NCBI GenBank assembly: GCA_003117195.1
Contig: BDSI01000099.1
Span: 270,479-334,478 of the forward strand
DNA length: 64,000 bases
Direction of reading: 5' to 3'
From: Eudorina sp. 2006-703-Eu-15
Taxonomy: Eukaryota; Chlorophyta; Chlorophyceae; Chlamydomonadales; Volvocaceae
Shown one piece after another: positions 46,607 to 55,636 of this stretch. The position numbers were made by a program, and so were the translations under genes. Numbering within the stretch: position 1 is the stretch's first letter; every line of letters starts with the position of its first letter. The notes under the pieces are model-generated. The model ran no database searches. It worked only from the letters and a program-made list of their open reading frames with translations, and was not told the origin of the DNA.

Positions 46607-49087
46607 ATGATGACCAAGGTGGAGGTGGAGGTGGAGGTGGAGGTGGAGGTGGAGGTGGAGGTGGAGCTCGGCGGCGGTCCCGTGGGCCCGGACACCTCCC
46701 GCGGGGCGATCCTGGATGAGCAAGGAGCCCCGCCCGCGGATGGCAACGACGGCGCTGCCTCCCACCGTGACCCCGCCGACATGCCGCCCCCAGGCACGGC
46801 ACCGGCAGCCGTCGTGGATTGGGTTGGCGGCCTCCCGCGCACCGCCTCCGCTCCTGCCACTAATGAGCCGGTCGCGGCGGACGACGTGGCTGCGCCTGAC
46901 GCAGCTGCTGCCAGCGATGGGGCCGCCGGCGGAGGCCACGTGCAGGCTGATATGGCGGCTGCGGCAGCTGGCCACACAGCGGTACTGCCCGGGGCGGGCC
47001 TAGGGGCGGTGTCGGCTCTTCATCATAGGGCCCCGCGGGAAGGCGGCAGCTGCCCGGGACCGCGGGGAGCCGCCAGCCGAGCAGGTGCGCCGGGGGGGGC
47101 CAGCAACCTGCCGGGACCTGCGACGGCGGTGACGAGGCACTGGTCACCACCGGCGGTCGCAGCGGCGGCGCCTTCTGCCAGACAACCGGTGGCAGCGCTG
47201 GCATTTGAACCGCACGCGGTGGCGCCCGCGCTCTCCGCAGCAGCTCCAGCAGCAACCACAGCGGCGGCCTTCATAGCGGCGGCGGCAGCGGGGGCGGCAC
47301 CCATGTTAGGGGCGGCATTCATGGCGGCGACGGCAGGCGGGACGGCAGCAGCGGGAGCTCCAGGGTTGGCGTCAGCAGCTGTGAGGGCGCCATCGACGGC
47401 GGCCGGGCTCCCACGGACATCTCCGGCAGCAGTTCCCTGTCCGCCGCCGCCGTCCGTACAGCTGCGAGGAGGGAGTCAGGCAACTGGGGGACCCTCGGGG
47501 GCAATGCGGACCTACGTGCACGCACTGTGCAAGGTGTCTAAGTTGCACGCGGCCTCAACCAAGATGCTGCTGCAACAGAAACAGTCGGGTCATCCAAAGG
47601 CTCAGGCGCAGCAGGCTCAGCAGGCTCAGCAGCCGCAGCAGGCTCAGCAGCCGCAGCAGGCTCAGCAGGCTCAGCGGCCACCACCACCACACACTGACCT
47701 CGTCAGCCAAGCCCACGGTGCGGTCAGCCAAGCCGGAAAGACCTGTGGAGGTGGTGGTTATGGGAGGATTCAGCTCCGCGTCCAGGTCCCTGTGACCATA
47801 ACGCGCAGCGACATCAGCGGCATCGGGGCCCCGACGCGGGTGGTCGCCGTGCCCTTGTCCCCCTCCCTGAACTCGGTGGCCCTGCGGGAGGAGCAGGTGG
47901 CGGCGCTGCTGGGTGACAGGCTCGGCCCGGGGCTGGGGGAGTGGCAGCAGGGACCGAGTCAGCAGGAGCAGGCCACCCACCTGCCGCTCACGGTCATCAC
48001 GGCTACCGTGCAAGGGACTAGGGCGGCGGCTGGAACGGCGGCGCTGGGGCAGCAGCAGCAGCAGCAGCAGCAGCAGCTGGGGCAGCTAGTAGGTGTAAAG
48101 CTGCAGAAGTACGGTAGCTCCAACGCCGTGCGGCTCGAAGGCCTGGGTTCCTGGCTCCGGCAGCGGGGTGCACGCTGTAATGGCGACTTCCTCGGCTTGG
48201 AGCTCTGCCGCAGCGACTGCAATGGCGGCGGCAGCGGCGGTGGCAGCGGCGGCGGCAGTGGCGGCGGCAGCGGCGGCGGCAGCGGCGGCGGCAGCGGCGG
48301 GGGCGGCGGCAGCGGCAGCGGCAGCGGCAGCGGCGGCGGCAGTGACCGCGGTGCCGTACGGGTCACCCTGCTCCGGAGCCCGCCGCTGCTGCCCCTGGGC
48401 CCTGGTCAGCCTTATGGAGATGGAGGCAGTCACGTGGTTGGGACGGTGCATGTCAATGTCACCGCCACTGCCCTATGCTCGGGGAATTTCAGCCTGGGGC
48501 GGCGATTGCTGCGGCAGTCACTGGCGCTCGACCCAGAGGCACTTGACCCGGCGGTGGAGGCCCACCCACAGCGACCGGAGATCAAAATGCACATCATCGA
48601 TGCGCAACGCGCCCAGCCCGTGTACGGCACAACTCTACGACAGCACGGCAAACATCCGAGGTTATGCGGCATGCGTACCTGGCTGCTGGGCCGCCAGGCA
48701 CGTGTGGGTGACGTACTGACGCTCCGCCGTGTCGTGCTTGATGCTGGGGACGACAGCCGCACAGTCGATGCGTCACCCGTGTCATCGGCATCGCCGGTGT
48801 GGCTCCTCGCGTGGTTGCGATCCCCGACCAAAGTGCAAGCCGGCGGCGGGGACCTGGCGGCGGCTGAGACGGGCGCCCTGGGACCTACAGGAGCGGCCGC
48901 CCATGCCGCGGAGGGCGGGGGCGGTGTCCTTGCAGCGCCGCCCCTCTGGCTGCAGCCCCGACCGGCAGTCGCACATGCTGGCACAAGGAACCCCGACTGC
49001 GGCACCAAGGTTCTTACGGCCCCTGAAAGTGGGTCCAGCTGTGGATGCGCATGGTTAGCTGTCGTACATCTGTACGGCGGGGTTTGA
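46607..49087 (+). CDS. Large B3-like domain protein, two degenerate B3 segments
   Basis: An 826-codon frame. After a (Val-Glu)n start encoded by a GGTGGA repeat and a long Ala/Pro/Gly-rich region come two stretches that resemble the plant B3 DNA-binding fold. The first runs from VPVTITRSDISG to VRLEGLGSWLRQRGARCNGD. The second runs from VTATALCSGNFSLGRRLL to CGMRTWLLGRQARVGDVLTL. Both keep the order strand, SD-like turn, then G-W/L-x-GD near the end. A (Gly-Gly-Gly-Ser)n linker at about 48220-48345 separates them. The C-terminus (LAAPPLWLQPR) is shared with the next gene. If the fold is right, a nuclear DNA-binding role is likely. The start is uncertain because the ATG sits in a repeat and an upstream exon is possible. 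Confidence 0.55.
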   Translation: MMTKVEVEVEVEVEVEVEVELGGGPVGPDTSRGAILDEQGAPPADGNDGAASHRDPADMPPPGTAPAAVVDWVGGLPRTASAPATNEPVAADDVAAPDAAAASDGAAGGGHVQADMAAAAAGHTAVLPGAGLGAVSALHHRAPREGGSCPGPRGAASRAGAPGGASNLPGPATAVTRHWSPPAVAAAAPSARQPVAALAFEPHAVAPALSAAAPAATTAAAFIAAAAAGAAPMLGAAFMAATAGGTAAAGAPGLASAAVRAPSTAAGLPRTSPAAVPCPPPPSVQLRGGSQATGGPSGAMRTYVHALCKVSKLHAASTKMLLQQKQSGHPKAQAQQAQQAQQPQQAQQPQQAQQAQRPPPPHTDLVSQAHGAVSQAGKTCGGGGYGRIQLRVQVPVTITRSDISGIGAPTRVVAVPLSPSLNSVALREEQVAALLGDRLGPGLGEWQQGPSQQEQATHLPLTVITATVQGTRAAAGTAALGQQQQQQQQQLGQLVGVKLQKYGSSNAVRLEGLGSWLRQRGARCNGDFLGLELCRSDCNGGGSGGGSGGGSGGGSGGGSGGGSGGGGGSGSGSGSGGGSDRGAVRVTLLRSPPLLPLGPGQPYGDGGSHVVGTVHVNVTATALCSGNFSLGRRLLRQSLALDPEALDPAVEAHPQRPEIKMHIIDAQRAQPVYGTTLRQHGKHPRLCGMRTWLLGRQARVGDVLTLRRVVLDAGDDSRTVDASPVSSASPVWLLAWLRSPTKVQAGGGDLAAAETGALGPTGAAAHAAEGGGGVLAAPPLWLQPRPAVAHAGTRNPDCGTKVLTAPESGSSCGCAWLAVVHLYGGV

Positions 49088-49356
49088 GGTCGCTGATGGC
49101 AGAATCCGATGCTCACTTGTGTGAGGCCTGCCGTACTTGAAGTAATGCATTCGTCTGTGCAGTCGTACATCAACCAAAAGTTTTCTTATCATTTTGAACT
49201 ACTATATCCTGGGCGAAAACGAAAGCCTAACTATTTCTTACGTAATAATGGGCACGGGCGCGGTTGGAGGCGGCAAACGTGGCAGCCGCAACGCAGCACC
49301 GAGTGCCTTGACTTGCCGTGTCAGAAGACTGATTCGTTCCCGTCGTTCCCTTTCGG

Positions 49357-50971
49357 ATGCGCACCGCGTTTGCCGCTCGTGATCCAGTCCGCACCGGCGC
49401 CCTCGAGGTGACGGACCAATTGCGGCAAGGTGTCTTCGCGGAGTTGGAGGCGCGGCTGCAGCTGCACGCCGGCGAGGACGCTGCCGCTGCCGCTGGGCCT
49501 CATCCTAATCATCATCAGCGGGCAGCCCCCGCCGCCGGGTTTGTCCCGCAGCCCGGCGCTGCCGCTGAGGCCGTTGGCCGTCATGCGGCTGAGGAGGGTG
49601 CCGCCGGGGGGGCCGGGGGGGAGGAGGGTGGGGCTGCCCTCGGGGCGCCTCTCGAAGCTGACGTGGCCACCGCGGAGGATGTGGAGGCGACGGCTGTGGG
49701 TACGGCTGCGGGTACATTGAACCCGGTGGGGGACCGGGAGGCGATGCTGCTTGGTACGACGACTGCAGGCGCGAGCACCTCGGCTGCATCCGGACATGCA
49801 CATCCGGGTGTGGAGCTTCAGCCGCTGGGTGGCGGCGAGGCGCTACAGTCAACCGCCGGCGGGGGCTTGCTACAGCTGGTAGGAGGCGAGACGCTACAGC
49901 CAACCGGCGGGGGCTTGCTACAGCTGGTAGGAGGCGAGGCGCTACAGCCAACCGGCGGGGGCCTGTACAATCCGTCTCCTCCGCAGCGGGCGGCTGTGCG
50001 GCCGCTACATCAGTCGTCAGCAGCACCTCCGCCGCGGCCGACACCGCAGTCGGCTGCAGCTGCTGCCGGCGGTGGCCGCTGCGTCGCTCGGTGGTGGTGT
50101 ACGGCAGCGCCTGGTCCGAGCGTGGGTACGGCACCAACAGCTGGCGGCATCCCTCATCAGCAGGTGAGGCCGGTCATCAGCCATCAGTATGCATGAGTGA
50201 CCCGCCACGTTTGTGAAGTTCTGACAGGCAGGCCGAGAGACGGAGTCCAAAGGGCATAGCGCATTCCTAGCTAGGACACCCAACCCGATGGCCTTTACAT
50301 AGGATCCATCGAGTGTCAGGGATAGATGTCAGGGATAGATGTCAGGGATAGATGTCAGGGCCAACCTGCGCTTGAATCCGTGGTGCCTGACACGTACTGT
50401 ACTGTACTTGACATGCATCGTGATATGCCAGTATCGAGTAACGCAGTGCCGGCACCCTTGTCACCCCTTCATTGTCTTTTGCCATCAGGCCATCTTCCCC
50501 TCCTGGAGCGATTGCTTGAACTCCGGCCAAGTCGCAGACGCACCACTACCTGCTACAACCGCGGCCGACGCCGAAGCCGCGGGATCTACAGGAGCGGCCG
50601 CCCATGCTGCGGAGGGCGAGGGCGGTCTTTACAGAGGTGTCCTGGCAGCGCCGCCCCTCTGGCTGCAGCCCCGACGGGCAGCTGTCAATGCCGGGGCGAG
50701 GAACCCTGATTGGGGCACCAAGGTTCTTTCGGTTTCTGACGGTGGGTCCAGCAGTGGATGCGGTCAGCTGCCGTACAAGTGTACGGCGGCGGGGCCGCGC
50801 GCGCTTCGGCGGGACTCGCTCCGCTGGCCGCTGGGGTCTCCCTGGCACGATGAAGCGATGTGCCGTTGTGAGGCCTGCCGTACATTAAGTAATGCATTCA
50901 TGTATACGATAGTCGTACACAACCGTGTCCTGGTCCAGGAATACCGTATTCTGCTGTACGCGAAAACTTAA
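49357..50971 (+). CDS. B3-cluster paralogue lacking the second half of its B3 domain
   Basis: Exons 49357-50163 and 50489-50971 (donor gtgagg, acceptor tttgccatcag) join in phase 0 to give 429 residues. The N-terminus (TAFAARDPVRTGALEVTDQL) is the same as in the following gene and fits the start of a B3 domain. After LEARLQL the protein runs straight into the Ala/Pro linker (APAAGFVPQPG), which in the sister gene lies behind the complete domain. Three repeats like LLQLVGGEALQPTGGG follow. The C-terminus shares VLAAPPLWLQPR with the gene before it. A one-way tandem order and shared flanks (49250-49400 against 51010-51170) show local duplication. Its function is doubtful because DNA-contacting parts of the fold are missing. 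Confidence 0.55.
50312..50361. repeat. Short tandem repeat in an intron
   Basis: Three and a half copies of a 16-bp unit (gtcagggatagat with a short joiner) in the intron of the 49.36 kb gene. Confidence 0.8.
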
Positions 50972-51128
50972 CTTGTGTCCTGCGTAATAACAAAAGGCAT
51001 TCATGAAAAGGCACGGGCGCGCTTGCTTTCCTAGGTTGGAGGCGGCAAACGTGGCAGCCGCAACGCAGCACCGAGTGCCTTGACTTGCCGTGTCAGAAGA
51101 CTTATTCGTTCCCGTCGTTCCCTTTCGG

Positions 51129-53226
51129 ATGCACACCGCGTTTGCCGCTCGTGATCCAGTCCGCACCGGCGCCCTCGAGGTGACGGACCAATTGCGGCAA
51201 GGTGTCTTCGCGGAGTTGGAGGCGCGGCTGCAGCTGCAGCTGCGCCTGTTGTGGAAGCGGAAACAAAAGCAGGCGCAGGAGCAGGAACACGAGCAGGAGC
51301 AGAAGCGCGGCAAAGGCATCATCAACCTCGTCAGCGACGATGTCGCCGTCTCGACCCAGGCCGCCGCGGGCAATGAGGAGGAGTTGTACGGCAGCCGGCG
51401 AACCTGGCAGGTACGTACGTCGGGGGCGGGTTTCCCGATCCGTCCGGCGTGAGACCCCAACACAAACAGATGCATGGCGCGCGCTGAAGGATGCTAGCTA
51501 GCTAGCTAGCTGATGCGGGTCCGATCGGCTGTCTAGGCCACACATTCAGACTCAAGCGCAACCCAACGCTGTCCGTGCGTGTGTCATTTCCGGAACGCCC
51601 CATGCATCTGCGAGCGGTAGCCGAGCCGACGGGTAATCGACCCGGAACCGACCCAATCCCGACCCCCCGGTAACCGACCTCGCTACCGCCCGGTAACCGA
51701 CTTCGCTACCGCCCGGTAACCGACTTCGCTACCGCCCGGTAACCGACTTCGCTACCGCCCGGTAGCCGACTTATTTATGCCATAGGGGGAGCGCCTTGTA
51801 GTCAGCACCGCCCGTGCATCATGAACGAGCTGCGTCGATGCAAGATACCGTATGTACTGATAGATGCATGCAAGCAAACACCTGTGTGCGTGTGTGCGGG
51901 TGCGGGTGGGCGTGGGCGTGGGCGTGAAACCGTCCGACCCCAGCCAGTGTGTATGCGTGTGTCGAGGTCCATGGCATTACTTTAAGGTCTCCGCCACCCC
52001 TGCAGGTCCGCTACTGGGGTTACGACAGCGCTCGTCCCAGCTTAACAATGATGGGCGAGCTGTACCGCCATTGGGGAGCAAAGCCCGGCGACCAGCTCGT
52101 CTTCCGGCGCCGCCCCGCCTCATCCGACTCGTTCTGGGTCCGACTGCTGGTCCGAGCCGACCCTGGCCAAGGCCCCGCCGCTGCTGCTGCCGGCGAGGAC
52201 GGCGACGAGGACGCCGCCGCTGCCGCCGCCGGCGAGGACACCACGGCTGCCGCTGGGCTTCATCCTCATCATCAGCGGGCAGCCCCCGCCGCCGGGTTTG
52301 TCCCGCAGCCCGGCGCTGCCGCTGAGGCCGTTGGCCGTCATGCGGCTGAGGAGGGTGCCGCCGGGGGGGCCGTGGGTGAGGAGGGTGGGGCTGCCCTCGG
52401 GGCGCCTCTCGAAGCTGACGTGGCCACCGCGGAGGATGTGGAGGCGGCGCGGGGTACGACTGTGGGGCCATGGAACCCGGTGCGGGGCCCGACCACCTCC
52501 TCGGGTGACTGCATCAGGTGCGGACACGTCACAGCCGCGGCCGCACCTGCTACAGCCGCAGACCTAATGGGTGGCAGCAGTGCCGTTCCGCCCTTCGCAG
52601 CCTGGCTGCCCCCACCAGCGGCCCCGCCACCAACACTGCGGCATGGGGTCACCGAGGGAGGCCGGGCGCCGCCGCCCATCATGCCGCCGCCCATCATGCC
52701 GCGGCCCATGATGCCGCCGCCGCCACAGCAACAACTGGACGCACCAGAGGGGTCGCCCGAGGTCCCGTCAGCCAAGAGGAGGAAGCTGTCGGCTGGCGGT
52801 GGGCTCGAGGAAGATACCCAGGGTGGTGGCATGGAGATGGTAACGGGTACACTTGGAGGGACCGACAGGGACGCGGGGGCGGCTGTGTCGGCTATGTGGC
52901 CGCTGGGAGTGGTCCCTGGCACCAAGCGGCCGTTCTGTGAGAGTGGCGAGGGCACTGATGATGACGATGACGAGGAGGAGGAGGAGGAGGAGGAGGAAGA
53001 GGAGGAGGAGGAGGAGGAGGAGGAGGACGAGGAGGAGGAGGAGGAGGACGAGGAGGAGGAGGAGGAGGACGAGGAGGAGGAGGAGGAGGAGGCGGAGGAG
53101 GAGGAGGCGGAGGAGGTGGAGGGTGGTTCCGCTGTGAGTATGGCCTGGCATGGTGCGGGAGACGCCCTACAGCAGTGGGCGGCGGCGCCCTTGTTTCTTT
53201 GGCCAAAAGCGGCCGGCTCGGACTGA
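51129..53226 (+). CDS. B3-domain protein with acidic C-terminal tail
   Basis: Exons 51129-51410 and 52006-53226 join in phase 0 (donor gtacgt, acceptor cccctgcag) and encode 500 residues. Residues 1-35 and about 88-145 together form a complete B3-like domain: FAARDPVRTGALEVTDQLRQ, then across the intron TWQVRYWGYDSARPSL and GELYRHWGAKPGDQLVF. A Lys/Gln/Glu-rich insertion of about 45 residues separates the halves. An Ala/Pro-rich linker, a basic patch (PSAKRRKLS, a possible nuclear localisation signal) and about 50 nearly unbroken Glu/Asp residues (52955-53120) follow. B3 proteins bind DNA in the nucleus, and the acidic tail would suit activation or histone contact, though that is inference. 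It is the most complete member of the cluster. Confidence 0.62.
51663..51776. repeat. 23-bp minisatellite in the B3-gene intron
   Basis: About five copies of ggtaaccgacttcgctaccg plus ccc in a row. The first (acctcgc) and last (ggtagccg) copies are slightly changed. Confidence 0.85.
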
Positions 53227-55053
53227 AACACCCATATGCCGACAGCCGTCGATCCATTCTTCAGCGGGACCTAGGTAGGCCACGCCGCAACCCTTAGTCG
53301 CCCTCTGTCGCCGCCGCCGCGTGACCGGGCGTTAAATAGGTAGATGGGCACAGCAGCGCCCGGCACACACACAGTTGCCTGTATGCGTCAAAACAAGATA
53401 CCCGGCTGCATGTTCCCGACCCAGAGTGTAGAGGTGACGAATGGCGGCGTTGAACCAAAGTGCGTGACCGCTGTACGTAGTGGGTACGTAGTGGCGCGCG
53501 TGGGTTTGTGACCACTGTGTGTACGTCTCGGTTTCGCTGTCTGCCCTCTGCCGTGTCGCACGTATTCGTGGTATCGGTCACCGGCGTTGGCGACGCACAG
53601 CAAGGCAGGACGGACGCACGTGTGTGTGTGTATGTGTGTATGTGTGTATGTGTGGACAAGGCCGCGGGGGCTGCAGTATGTGTGGACAAGGCCGCGGGGG
53701 TTGCATCATCTTATTAATAACGACCCGGGCCACGCAGCGCACTCGGCGGGGTTCGTTGCACGCGACTTTGGCGGTGCTGAGATGGGCCCGGGAGCCGGGA
53801 CGGTGCGTATGTGGGTAGCGAGGCGGCGTCGGCGGTCACAGCAGGTGATCCGCGGGCGGGGTCCTCTGCGACATGAAGGGCGCACAAGGCACCACCACAT
53901 CAGAAGCAGCGGCTGATGACCCTCCCATACCGACCTGCGTTGCTGTGCCCTGCCCACGAGCGAATGAAGCGGTACACCGCCTCAAGCGTCCTCAAGCGAC
54001 ACGTCGCCTCAAGCGACACACCGCCTCAAGCGTAGCATCACAGCCCCGACACCGGCCCACCTCTTCGTTATTGCGACCGGCAAACCGCGCCCGACTCGTC
54101 AGCCGCTGGAGGAACAATCCGAACCCAAATACCGTAATTAAATGGCTGGGCATACTCCCCCATCCTTCTCCTGCACATACACGCACCGACGTACAGCTCA
54201 CGCACTCCTGCCGTGCCCACCGAAGAATACACATCCCATATACATTCCTTGACTATGAATATATTCCATACTTTCATCGTTGAGGTCTGACCACGTCGGC
54301 GTTTTGCTCACAAGTGTAGTCGTAGGTGGGTCCCAACCAACCAATCCGCGCCGCGATTAACCCATCCGCACAAACCCACGCACACGCGTCTGCCGTGGCC
54401 CTGGCAGCAGCGGACCCGCACCGCACCGCACCGCACCTCCGCGGCCGCAACTACCGCCCCAAGCCCCTGCCCCCCAGTCCCTGCCCCCCCCAAGTCCAAG
54501 CCCCGGGTACGACACAACGCGCCGGTCGGTCGACGCAGCTTCGGGCGACGACGCCTGCATCCATCCGCCGTCCGACCTGTCTTGCCTCTACTGTCATGAT
54601 ATGACTCTTGCGGAGTTTGAATCGGGCGCTTGTTGCGGGAATACGGGCATTCGGGCATCCCCCGAGAGCTGCGTTTTGTTGTACTCAATCGCGAGCGCGA
54701 CCAAGGCCCACTGCATGTCACGCAGCTCAACTCCGAAACCACGCACACGCACAACGGGCCCCTCACCGACAGCTAGCGCCTCCAGCAGGCCCCGGACGAA
54801 GACGTTCTGCCCGCCTGCCTTCTTGCCTGAGCCCGTTGTTACACATAAGGCCCAAGCGCGTGCTAGAAAACGCACGTGAAGCCGGTGTGCATCCGCCGCT
54901 CCCGAAACCTCAAACCCCGAAACCCCTCACTAACGGTCCCTCCCGGCGGGACGCGTCTGGACGGCCCTTACCGCCCCCGTAACGCTTCCGGTACTCAATT
55001 GTCGTACAAAGGTCGTTCAGCTTTCCCTCCCTCAGCTTCCTCTCCAGCTTCCC
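53227..55053. other. Region without a supported gene
   Basis: This is the 3' side of both the B3 gene and the mTERF gene. It holds a (TGTG/TATG) stretch near 53620-53660, a duplicated 22-bp segment (tgtggacaaggccgcggggg, 53651 and 53681), and a short cctcaagcg repeat at 53971-54032. Minus-strand frames near 54600-54870 are open but do not resemble a known protein. Confidence 0.5.
53971..54032. repeat. cctcaagcg tandem repeat
   Basis: Four to five copies of cgcctcaagcgacac-like units in direct succession. Confidence 0.75.
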
Positions 55054-55597
55054 TCAGCTTCCCTCGTATATGCCCAGTTTCTTCAGCTCGTTCTGGAACT
55101 CGTTGGCCGCCTCCTGATGCAGCCGCAGACTGTACTCCTCGTCCCACACCTGGGGACAAACCACCCCCGAACCACACACACGGCAGGTTCTGGTTGGGTT
55201 CTTCATTAAACCACACGGCAGGGAGGGCGGTCGAGGCGCATCAGGAGATGCCGTACCTGGTTGGGCGTCACGCGGCGTGTACGGATCTCGTCGTGCGATG
55301 TCAGAGTCCTATCCGCTCAGAACCCAAAGAAGGGGACATCGACAGTAAGTAGCCAGGTATCGGAAGACCTCCACAAAAAACGCCGCCGCACGCGCCGCAT
55401 ACAGCTATACACCCTCTGGGGTCACCTCGCCAGCCCGCCAACTCAGCCATCCCTTGCTTGCGGCCCTGCGACCAGCGGTCGCAGGGCCGCTGGACCGCAG
55501 GCCCCTCCCTCCCTCCCTCCCTCCCTCCCTCCCTCCCTCCCTCCCTCCCTCCCTCCCCCCCCCCCTCCTCCCTCCCTCCCTCCCCCCCCCCCCCCCC

Positions 55598-55636
<39 letters not shown>

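Noticed and set aside
51090..51128. Upstream extension of the 51.13 kb gene, and a similar extension to 59994 of the mTERF gene
   Set aside because: Both begin with GTG, which is not a normal start in this lineage; in-frame ATGs at 51129 and 59964 were used.
51663..51776. CRISPR-like regular array
   Set aside because: The copies are directly adjacent without unique spacers, and the genome is eukaryotic.
55257..55315. A 59-nt candidate exon in the last mTERF intron (frame with [13 protein letters not shown])
   Set aside because: Both flanking exons meet in phase 0 without it, and 59 nt would break the frame. A stop lies just upstream in its frame.
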